Positions 39,791 through 44,886 of a stretch of DNA of 44,886 nt are shown piece by piece. The position numbers were made by a program, and so were the translations under genes. This DNA is from a virus, in IMG/VR virus record IMGVR_UViG_3300050821_003011, positions 1 to 44,886 of that record; one strand, written 5' to 3'. The notes beneath the pieces were generated by a model. It was not told the origin of the DNA. It did no database searches and saw only the letters and a program-made list of their open reading frames with translations. Position 1 is the stretch's first letter, and every line of letters starts with the position of its first letter.

Positions 39791-40264
39791 ATGGCAAGAG
39801 TCTATCGTGTCACGTTCGAAGGTGTGCTGGTATCCGGCGCAACCAACGATTTGCTTGAACTAAAAGGCGCTGCCGGAAAGAGTCTTCGGGTGAAGCGCTA
39901 CTGGGCCGGAAACACCGACACCACGCTTTCAACGGCACAGATGATGCAGACGCGCTGCCGTTTTCTGCCTGCGACTGTCACGGACGGTTCTGGCGGAACT
40001 ACCCCGACTCCACAGAAGACAGATCCGGGCGACGCGGCCGCGAGTGCAACGGCTTTGGCGAACAACACCACCAAGGCGACGACGAGCGGCACGGCGGTGA
40101 CAATCGATGAGCAAGGCTGGCAGATTTATGCCGGTGTTGATATCTCCTATCAAGCTCCTCCGATTGTCGGCCCATCTGAGGCGTTTGTCTTCGAGTTGCT
40201 GTCTACGGTCACCGGAACGGTTCACCTGTCGGGCGGAATCGAGTTCGAAGAAATCGGCGGCTAA
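39791..40264 (+). CDS. Virion protein, unknown
   Basis: 157 residues. GAGGAGG ends 5 nt before ATG 39791. Beta-rich, with GKSLRVKRYWAGNTDTT, TTKATTSGTAVTIDEQGW, and a C-terminal HLSGGIEFEE, like jelly-roll accessory proteins in the same position in other phages. No signal peptide. Overlaps the next start by one base. Confidence 0.6.
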   Translation: MARVYRVTFEGVLVSGATNDLLELKGAAGKSLRVKRYWAGNTDTTLSTAQMMQTRCRFLPATVTDGSGGTTPTPQKTDPGDAAASATALANNTTKATTSGTAVTIDEQGWQIYAGVDISYQAPPIVGPSEAFVFELLSTVTGTVHLSGGIEFEEIGG

Positions 40265-40440
40265 TGATCGTCCAGATCATCCTTTCGGTGCGGGATTATC
40301 TTCCTGTGCCGAAAGGAAAGGGCTGGATGTTCTTTGTTCCGCCCGTACCTGGAATCGTTATCCGTCCTATCGGATTCGCAACGAACATCGGGCCAACGGG
40401 AACGGCTGCGAACGCGGGGCCTGAAGTTAAGGTGATTTGA
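40264..40440 (+). CDS. Small unknown protein
   Basis: 58 residues from ATG 40264, overlapping the previous stop. Hydrophobic segments (MIVQIILSVRDYLPV, MFFVPPVPGIVIRP) and a Gly/Ala tail. Ends at the TGA that overlaps the next ATG. Small structural or membrane-linked peptide. Confidence 0.5.
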   Translation: MIVQIILSVRDYLPVPKGKGWMFFVPPVPGIVIRPIGFATNIGPTGTAANAGPEVKVI

Positions 40441-40799
40441 TGCTCTCGCTTTCGATGATCCAGAACAAGACCGGCATTTTCTTTCTCAGCGTCTACCAGT
40501 TTGACGGTGTGACGCCTCAATCGCTTGTCGGGTCAACGCTCTGGTTTCATGCAGCCTATACGCCGGCTGGATTTGTGGTCAACAAAAACTCGTCGGGTTC
40601 AGGGATCACGATTCAGAACATTGCGGGCGGTCTGAATTGCGCAACTCTCCAGATCGAACCTGGCGACACTACGTCTCTTGCGCTTGGCGCGGAGGCCGTA
40701 GCTGCGATGGATTGTGAGCTAGTCCTCCAAAACGGTGTGGAGAGCTACGAGTTAGACAAGGGGACGCTCACGGTAACCGGCAACGTGGGAACGCCGTGA
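40440..40799 (+). CDS. Beta-rich virion protein, unknown
   Basis: 119 residues from ATG 40440 (an upstream TTG at 40437 is an alternative). Contains IQNKTGIFFLSVYQFDG, GSTLWFHAAYTPAGF and a C-terminal Thr/Val-rich strand. No Cys cluster. Probably a small fibre or accessory protein. Overlaps the phosphatase GTG. Confidence 0.5.
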   Translation: MLSLSMIQNKTGIFFLSVYQFDGVTPQSLVGSTLWFHAAYTPAGFVVNKNSSGSGITIQNIAGGLNCATLQIEPGDTTSLALGAEAVAAMDCELVLQNGVESYELDKGTLTVTGNVGTP

Positions 40800-41404
40800 A
40801 TTTGTTTTTGATGCGCCATGCAGAAGCGGAATCTGGTGCCCAGATGGACCCGACGCGCAGCTTGACTCCCACCGGCAAAGACCAAGCCAAGATGATGGGG
40901 AAATGGCTCAAGCGGCAAGATCCGAGCCCGAGCCTGCTACTCCAGTCCAATTTCAAACGCTCGCAATCGACGGCGAAACGGGTAGGTAAAAAGCTTGGCC
41001 TTGAACCGGTGACCTGTGGCGCACTGGACCCTGAGGGAACGCCAGAGAACGCCTGGGACACGATCAAGAAGCTTGCGGTGGAAGCTGGGGAGCAAGACGT
41101 GATTGCGATCAGCCACGGGCCGCTAGTCGAGAATCTGCTGGCCTATCTGACGGGATCGGATTTACCCCAGCAATTTCACTTCGCTCATGCGGCCGTAGCG
41201 CATTTTGAGACGACAACCGGGAAGCGTGGAATCATGCACTGGTTGGTAACGCCAAACGTGGTAGCGCGGGATCAGGACGAAATGGATTTAGTTAGGAGCG
41301 ATGCGCAGAAAGCGGTGGAAGCGGCGCTGAAGTATGCGGAAGCCTGCATGTCAGCGGGTGAGGCTCAATCGGCGGTCGAGACCACGAGTGCGCTAGGGCT
41401 CTGA
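40796..41404 (+). CDS. Histidine phosphatase (SixA-like)
   Basis: 202 residues from GTG 40796, overlapping the upstream stop. FLMRHAEAE (4-12) gives the RHG-type motif with H8; SLTPTGKDQAKMMGKWL follows; the second catalytic His is H107 in AISHGPLVENLL. This is the two-His arrangement of SixA-type phosphohistidine phosphatases, which remove phosphate from His-containing phosphotransfer proteins. C-terminal 60 residues are helical and extra. Such an enzyme is rare in a virion block; it might control a host signalling or PTS protein. Confidence 0.8.
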   Translation: MNLFLMRHAEAESGAQMDPTRSLTPTGKDQAKMMGKWLKRQDPSPSLLLQSNFKRSQSTAKRVGKKLGLEPVTCGALDPEGTPENAWDTIKKLAVEAGEQDVIAISHGPLVENLLAYLTGSDLPQQFHFAHAAVAHFETTTGKRGIMHWLVTPNVVARDQDEMDLVRSDAQKAVEAALKYAEACMSAGEAQSAVETTSALGL

Positions 41405-41544
41405 TCAGCCCAACCGAAGAGCATCCCGTCGCCACATTCTGGGCACACCAGCACTAGCCATTCAAGGGCCGTGGAATATTCAACTTTCCAATACGTGCAG
41501 TCAGAAGCTTCTTTGCAGATCGGGCACGTTAGAGTGTGGATCAT
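41365..41544 (-). CDS. Small zinc-ribbon protein
   Basis: 59 residues on the minus strand, ATG at 41544-41542, coupled to the end of the upstream gene (ATGA overlap). CPIC near residue 7 and VCPEC near residue 33 make a zinc ribbon with a Trp/Tyr-rich middle (CTYWKVEYSTALEWL). It runs 40 nt into the end of the phosphatase gene on the other strand. Confidence 0.6.
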   Translation of the reverse strand: MIHTLTCPICKEASDCTYWKVEYSTALEWLVLVCPECGDGMLFGWADQSPSALVVSTAD

Positions 41545-41765
41545 GCAGCGTGGATACTCCGGTTCCGCAACTCAGCTAGCACGATTCGCTTCGCCGGGAT
41601 GTCAGCGACCGGAACCCCGGCAGTAAAAACCACCGTGCGCCATTGAGCCTCACTCATGATCGATACCATCTTGGAAAGCTGAAAGCGCGTTACCCCGGCT
41701 TGCTCGGAGCAGGAGAGCAGAAGCTTCACGATCTTGCGGGCTTTCGCTTTCTGGTATCCGTTCAT
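41541..41765 (-). CDS. Small basic helical protein, leaderless
   Basis: 74 residues from ATG 41765. The longer frame starts at 41843, inside the plus-strand promoter, and lacks its own promoter. The promoter proposed here, TTGCGT, 17 bp, CACAAT, ends 6 nt before this ATG. KARKIVKLLLSCSEQAGVTR and FQLSKMVSIMSEAQWRTVV have a helix-turn-helix-like feel. It is co-transcribed with the zinc ribbon. Possible regulator. Confidence 0.55.
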   Translation of the reverse strand: MNGYQKAKARKIVKLLLSCSEQAGVTRFQLSKMVSIMSEAQWRTVVFTAGVPVADIPAKRIVLAELRNRSIHAA

Positions 41766-41771
41766 GAGTCT

Positions 41772-41800
41772 ATTGTGGCTCTGGAAGGTGTAGGACGCAA
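41772..41800 (-). promoter_or_regulatory. Minus-strand promoter
   Basis: Read on the minus strand: TTGCGT (41800-41795), 17 bp, CACAAT (41777-41772), 6 nt, ATG 41765. It diverges from the plus promoter at 41813. Confidence 0.65.
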
Positions 41801-41812
41801 TGGTACTTTTGT

Positions 41813-41843
41813 ACTTGCGCAAGTGCTCTTTTGAGGGTAGCAT
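41813..41843 (+). promoter_or_regulatory. Palindrome promoter
   Basis: ACTTGCGCAAGT (41813-41824), TTGCGC 41815-41820, 17 bp, TAGCAT (41838-41843), 6 nt, GTG 41850. The palindrome lies between two divergent promoters and could control both. Confidence 0.8.
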
Positions 41844-41849
41844 TGAACC

Positions 41850-42077
41850 GTGGATAATGTTTTCACGATTCGGACCGGTCTCAAGGTTTTGCTAATCGTC
41901 AAGCGCCACGACGGGGGCCTTAAAGTGGAACTGCGGACGACTCGCGCACCAACTGAAGCCGAAGTTACAGAAGCCTGGGAGATAGCCGACATAATTTTGA
42001 AAGCCGGTGGTTGGTACAGCGACGATCCTACACCGACCGGGTTTCGTTTCGTCCACGGCGGAGAACTTTCCAATTGA
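41850..42077 (+). CDS. Small unknown protein, leaderless
   Basis: 75 residues from GTG 41850. N-terminal beta strands (NVFTIRTGLKVLLIVKRH), then ELRTTRAPTEAEVTEAWEIA, a helix, and a C-terminal WYSDDPTPTGFRF. No metal site, no membrane helix. Followed by a second promoter for the ubiquitin-like protein. No family recognised. Confidence 0.55.
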   Translation: MDNVFTIRTGLKVLLIVKRHDGGLKVELRTTRAPTEAEVTEAWEIADIILKAGGWYSDDPTPTGFRFVHGGELSN

Positions 42078-42095
42078 CCATTTGTCGGATATACT
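42067..42095 (+). promoter_or_regulatory. Promoter of the ubiquitin-like gene
   Basis: TTTCCA (42067-42072), 17 bp, TATACT (42090-42095). Leader of about 13-19 nt with GGGAGG before ATG 42115. No palindrome, so control differs from the palindrome promoters. Confidence 0.55.
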
Positions 42096-42114
42096 GACCT
42101 CGGGAGGAACCACC

Positions 42115-42399
42115 ATGGAAACCAAGACACACGAAGCACCGGATCCACAGGCTGACCAGAAGAAAGCACCGGGCCGCGAAAAGCAACCCGAAGGCTCGAA
42201 GCGCCTCACGGTCATGAACCACGGCGTACCGGCTGGCATTGAAGTGCAACCCGGCACGATGACTTCAGACGTCATGGCGCAACTCTCGGCCAAGGGCAAG
42301 CTTTCCAATACCCCTGGTGGAAGCGGGCGAGCGTTCGGAGCGACCGAAAAGCTTTTCGACCTGGTGAAAGATCAGGACACCCTGTACATTACCGGGTAG
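42115..42399 (+). CDS. Small beta-grasp-like (ubiquitin-like) protein
   Basis: 94 residues, with GGGAGG before the ATG. Residues 1-30 are charged and disordered. Residues about 31-94 have a ubiquitin-like order: strand KRLTVMNHG, strand VPAGIEVQPGT, helix TSDVMAQLSAKG, then a Gly-rich turn, LFDLVKDQDTLYITG, ending in a C-terminal Gly. The pattern is like prokaryotic ThiS/multiubiquitin-type folds; no structural proof. It precedes parS and lies in the middle of virion genes. Confidence 0.5.
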   Translation: METKTHEAPDPQADQKKAPGREKQPEGSKRLTVMNHGVPAGIEVQPGTMTSDVMAQLSAKGKLSNTPGGSGRAFGATEKLFDLVKDQDTLYITG

Positions 42400-42421
42400 T
42401 TGCAAAAGTGACACGTTTGCC

Positions 42422-42458
42422 ACACAAACATTGGTGGCCAGATTACTACAGTTTGTGT
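42422..42458. other. Inverted repeat next to parS
   Basis: ACACAAAC (42422-42429) and GTTTGTGT (42451-42458) are complementary; the second arm overlaps parS. Inside lies GCCAC/GTGGC (42419-42423 and 42434-42438), a short hairpin. It could serve as a terminator for convergent genes or as a ParB accessory site. Confidence 0.5.
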
Positions 42459-42471
42459 TTCACGTGGAACA
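42456..42471. promoter_or_regulatory. parS: parS-like centromere site
   Basis: TGTTTCACGTGGAACA; on the other strand TGTTCCACGTGAAACA, which matches the canonical bacterial chromosomal parS at 16 of 16 positions (TGTTNCACGTGNAACA in general form). It lies exactly between the stop codon of 42472 (minus) and the upstream plus gene. ParB of a host binds this site as a CTP-dependent clamp and ParA then segregates the DNA. No ParA or ParB gene is visible here. Confidence 0.88.
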
Positions 42472-42726
42472 TTAACTTGCGGGCTGGAGGTTCTTCACGA
42501 GTGCACGGCGCGCGGTGACTTCGTAAGGCTCCTGCCCGGTGACTCGTTCGAGCAGGCGGGCCATCTGGTAGCCGGTTAAAGCTTTGTCCGCTCCCCGCTC
42601 GCGAATCACTTTCACGCAAGCCTCAACCCCAGCCCTGAATCCTTCGTCCCGCGCTTCCCGTTCGTTCATTGGTTTCACGGTTTTGCGATACCCTCGGTAG
42701 TACTCGGCTCGGCTCTTTTCTGCCAT
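42472..42726 (-). CDS. Small basic protein, minus strand
   Basis: 84 residues from ATG 42726; the longer frame from 42813 lacks a promoter. Helical and charged: EKSRAEYYRGYRKTVKPMNE, then FRAGVEACVKVIRERGADKA and TGYQMARLLERVTGQEPYEV. Upstream, on the minus strand, TTGCGC of the palindrome at 42751 is 16 bp before ACGATT, 6 nt before the ATG. It could bind DNA; parS touches its 3' end. Confidence 0.6.
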   Translation of the reverse strand: MAEKSRAEYYRGYRKTVKPMNEREARDEGFRAGVEACVKVIRERGADKALTGYQMARLLERVTGQEPYEVTARRALVKNLQPAS

Positions 42727-42750
42727 GCTGGCAATCGTAACACAATAAAT

Positions 42751-42762
42751 TGTTGCGCAACA
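42751..42762. promoter_or_regulatory. Palindrome at divergent genes
   Basis: TGTTGCGCAACA (42751-42762) is a perfect 12-bp palindrome with the same TTGCGCAA core but different flanks. It lies between the minus gene at 42726 and the protease gene at 42804. The minus-strand -10 is weak (ACGATT); a plus-strand TAAGCT is at 42790-42795, 8 nt before GTG 42804. Confidence 0.55.
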
Positions 42763-42803
42763 TTCGTGTACGCAATCCCTAGTGGGGCGTAAGCTACTGA
42801 AAA

Positions 42804-44480
42804 GTGGCTGCAACTCTCACTCCTGGAATTAAGGTGCTCGCGCACAAGATCCAGGAAGCTGGGATGATGCAAAGCGATGTCTGCAAATCGCTTTCTGACT
42901 GCATCCGGGACTACCACCGCGATTCATCGGCGTACGGGTACTATATTGATCACGACGGCGATGGAACTGAGGGAAACGTCGTCTACTGCTGCAATGGCGA
43001 CATTAAGCAGGCTCCCTATGAGATCGGCGGGGTAGCGGGAAAAGCTCCGGAAGCCAGCATCGATTTCGACAGCGCGATTGATGTTTTGCCGGTGACCACC
43101 TACGTTCCCGAGGCCGATGACCAGGACCACTATGCGTCGATGGAATCCGAACGGCTCTACGCGGCGGTTCCGGTATACGAGCGGTTCATCTCGGCCAAGA
43201 CGCGAAAGGCGGCGGATTCCGGAAGTTTCGCCGGCAAGGGCAAGAGCTTCCCGATCCTGAAAGCCGAAGACGTCAGTGCAGCGTTGCACTCGATTGGACG
43301 GGCCGGTCCGGGGAACTATTCGAGCGACGTCATCCGAGCCAACATCAAAAAGATTGCGAAGGCGAAGGGATTCGCGTTGCCGGATTCGTTGAAAGACGAC
43401 AGCGACAGTAGCGAACGCTCGACATGGAAGCCGGAAGGCATCCTACTGGTGGAAAGTTCGCACTTCTGTGAGGCGCCAAAACTCCAGGAGGCCGCAACAG
43501 CGGACTTTCCTATCAAGCTTATTTCGCCGGGCCGGGGATCATCGGGCTACTACACTCCCGAGGTTCTGAAGAAAGCCGCCGAGTCCAACGTGTTCAAGGC
43601 CGGGACTCAGATGTTTTGGAATCACGATACCGACGCCGAAGAGTCTGCGCGACCGGAAGGCGACTTAAACCGCTTGGCAGCCGTGACCACCACGAACGCG
43701 CAGTGGAACGAATCGGGCCACGATGGGCCTGGACTCTATGCGCGCGCGAAGGTGTTCGGCGATTACGTTGAAAAGGTCCGCGAGATGGGGCCGCACATCG
43801 GACTATCGATTCGAGCAGGTGGAGAGCGTTCCGAAGCCGCAGTAGCTCCGGACGGAAAACCGCGAGTCATCACCCAATTGAAGAACGCGGCAAGTGTGGA
43901 TTTTGTCACCAAGGCAGGCAGGGACGGGAAGATTTTCACGGAGTCAGCAACAGAGGGAGACGATATGGACAAGGCAGAAATTCAGGCTCTTTTGAAAGAG
44001 TCGTTGGCGCCTATCGAGGCGAAGCTCACTGAAGCGCAGAATGAAAACAAGAAACTGCGCGAGCAGTTGGCAATGGCGAATGCTCCGGGGCTGATCCTCG
44101 AAGCGCTGAAAACCTTTCGTCTACCCGACGCCGGTAAGAAGCTGGTTGTCGAGCGGCTCATTCCCCAGATGGGCGGCGCGATTCCGGACGAAGCTAAGCT
44201 CAAGACCTTGGTCGAAGCGGAAGCCGCCAGCGTGGCGAAGTTCCTCACCGAACTCGGTTTCACTGGTGGGGCAGGTTTCGGTGCTCGGATGACCGAAGCC
44301 GAAGTGACGCAGTTCACCGAAGCGGATGGTAAAGCTCTGACGGAGCGTTACCAGCAGTCCATGGAACGGTTGACGGATATCTTTGTGGGACCGAAGCTCC
44401 CGAAGACTCCGGAAACCATGGCAGCGCGTGAAGCGCGGAAGACAGCCCGCAAGGCCTTCCAGGAAGGGCGTGCAGCGTGA
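42804..44480 (+). CDS. Capsid maturation protease with scaffold domain
   Basis: 558 residues from GTG 42804; no Shine-Dalgarno, TAAGCT 8 nt upstream. An N-terminal part with an AGKGKSFPILKAEDVSAALH segment and a helical turn (VIRANIKKIAKAKGF) often found in front of phage proteases; protease core with YYTPEVLKKAA, MFWNHDTDAEE (catalytic His candidate), and PHIGLSIRAGGE (Ser candidate), as in Mu I- or S78-type serine proteases. After residue about 388 comes a coiled coil (LTEAQNENKKLREQL) and helical tail, the scaffold. It processes the prohead; the coding of a scaffold in the same frame is typical. Confidence 0.82.
   Translation: MAATLTPGIKVLAHKIQEAGMMQSDVCKSLSDCIRDYHRDSSAYGYYIDHDGDGTEGNVVYCCNGDIKQAPYEIGGVAGKAPEASIDFDSAIDVLPVTTYVPEADDQDHYASMESERLYAAVPVYERFISAKTRKAADSGSFAGKGKSFPILKAEDVSAALHSIGRAGPGNYSSDVIRANIKKIAKAKGFALPDSLKDDSDSSERSTWKPEGILLVESSHFCEAPKLQEAATADFPIKLISPGRGSSGYYTPEVLKKAAESNVFKAGTQMFWNHDTDAEESARPEGDLNRLAAVTTTNAQWNESGHDGPGLYARAKVFGDYVEKVREMGPHIGLSIRAGGERSEAAVAPDGKPRVITQLKNAASVDFVTKAGRDGKIFTESATEGDDMDKAEIQALLKESLAPIEAKLTEAQNENKKLREQLAMANAPGLILEALKTFRLPDAGKKLVVERLIPQMGGAIPDEAKLKTLVEAEAASVAKFLTELGFTGGAGFGARMTEAEVTQFTEADGKALTERYQQSMERLTDIFVGPKLPKTPETMAAREARKTARKAFQEGRAA
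43965..44480 (+). CDS. Nested scaffold protein (internal start)
   Basis: In-frame ATG 43965 with GAGGGAG 6-12 nt upstream. It would give a 171-residue protein beginning MDKAEIQALLKESLAP, followed by a coiled coil and a tail: the scaffold part alone. This is the lambda Nu3 / Mu Z arrangement, where a large excess of free scaffold is made from a nested start within the protease gene. Confidence 0.65.
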   Translation: MDKAEIQALLKESLAPIEAKLTEAQNENKKLREQLAMANAPGLILEALKTFRLPDAGKKLVVERLIPQMGGAIPDEAKLKTLVEAEAASVAKFLTELGFTGGAGFGARMTEAEVTQFTEADGKALTERYQQSMERLTDIFVGPKLPKTPETMAAREARKTARKAFQEGRAA

Positions 44481-44886
44481 CCAATAAATACTACGAACGC
44501 TTTGCAACGATCCAGGTAACGCAGCCCGCGGGCATTGCGATTACCTCGGGGGCGCTGTATCTGTTTGGCCGTGGTACTCACGTGATGGTCGGAGTTGCGG
44601 CGGAAGCGCAACCGGCGAGCGGTACGCAGCCGTTCGATTCGAACTCCGGATTTTTCGTGCTCGACTGCGACGGCGCTTTCAATTTGACCGTCCATGCCAC
44701 TACGCTGGGTTCGCCTTCGGCTGGTGCGCAGATCCGGCCTGGTGATGCGGTGTACGCCGATGGTGGGACGTACGACGTTACAACCGGTATCACCTACGGT
44801 TCGACGTTGAGCGCGGACACGACCGGCACTTTTGTTGGAATCGCCTTGCAGGGAATCGCGGCCGGTTTGACGGCGATCATCCCGGT
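44477..44886 (+). CDS. Capsid decoration protein, 5' part (continues at base 1)
   Basis: GTG 44477 overlaps the protease stop (GTGA). The frame runs to the window edge and continues at 1-119, making about 142 residues. Reads NKYYERFATIQVTQPAGIAI, then GVAAEAQPASGTQPFDSNSG and TVHATTLGSPSAGAQIRPGD, similar to DUF2190-type capsid cement proteins. It would bind the outer face of the capsid. Confidence 0.75.
   Translation, partial: MTNKYYERFATIQVTQPAGIAITSGALYLFGRGTHVMVGVAAEAQPASGTQPFDSNSGFFVLDCDGAFNLTVHATTLGSPSAGAQIRPGDAVYADGGTYDVTTGITYGSTLSADTTGTFVGIALQGIAAGLTAIIP
44790..44886. repeat. Terminal overlap, right copy
   Basis: Identical to bases 1-97. See the left copy: it marks closure of a circular molecule, so the unique genome is 44,789 bp. 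Confidence 0.95.

Noticed and set aside
1-44886. CRISPR arrays, tRNA or rRNA genes
   Set aside because: No spaced direct repeats and no tRNA-like GTTCRANTC arm with matching acceptor stems were seen on reading both strands.

Overview
The window is one complete, circularly closed genome of a tailed dsDNA phage with siphovirus-type morphology, assembled into about 44.8 kb. The first 97 bases are repeated exactly at the end (44790-44886), so the unique length is 44,789 bp and the gene cut by the window edge (44477 to end, then 1-119) is continuous. The host cannot be named. The moderately GC-rich sequence, a lipobox lipoprotein, several Sec-type signal peptides and a cluster of DnaA boxes fit a GC-rich diderm bacterium of soil type; this is inference. 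No integrase, DNA polymerase, primase, helicase or tRNA gene was recognised.

Layout: almost everything is on the + strand. (1) 30.5-44.9 kb and 0-12.2 kb, across the junction, is the packaging and virion block: small and large terminase, a C5 DNA methyltransferase, an Ig-like protein, portal, then an unusual 7 kb insert (secreted proteins, Kelch-like propeller, beta-helix protein, histidine phosphatase, three minus-strand small genes), then protease with nested scaffold, decoration protein, major capsid, connectors, tail tube, frameshifted tail chaperones, tape measure and tail-tip proteins. (2) 12.2-18.3 kb is an early-type block of small zinc-ribbon, ribbon-helix-helix and membrane peptides plus a recombination module (putative annealing protein, Gp157 family, HNH-AP2 endonuclease, VRR-NUC nuclease). 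(3) 18.27-18.45 kb is a gene-free DnaA-box cluster, the likely replication origin. (4) 18.5-24.6 kb holds small membrane and secreted proteins, a GH24 lysozyme, a collagen-like protein and a holin candidate. (5) 24.6-30.6 kb is a tightly coupled operon of four glycosyltransferase-like proteins, TylF-type and FkbM-type methyltransferases, an HNH protein and a DPPY DNA methyltransferase.

Regulation: a palindrome, ACTTGCGCAAGT or a one-base variant, recurs at about ten promoters. In most cases its TTGCGC is the -35 element, 17 bp before a TANNNT -10. At about a dozen genes the -10 lies only 6-8 nt before the start codon, so those mRNAs should be leaderless, while late virion genes mostly have Shine-Dalgarno sites. 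A ribbon-helix-helix protein (12475-12648) sits under one of the best palindromes and is the natural candidate regulator. The first such promoter drives a 13-codon ORF that runs into an intrinsic terminator.

The most striking element is a perfect chromosomal-type parS site (42456-42471) between two convergent genes, although no ParA or ParB was found. With the DnaA-box origin and the lack of integrase and replication enzymes, it suggests a phage that can persist as a plasmid by borrowing host DnaA and host ParB. That is a hypothesis, but both sites are visible directly in the sequence.
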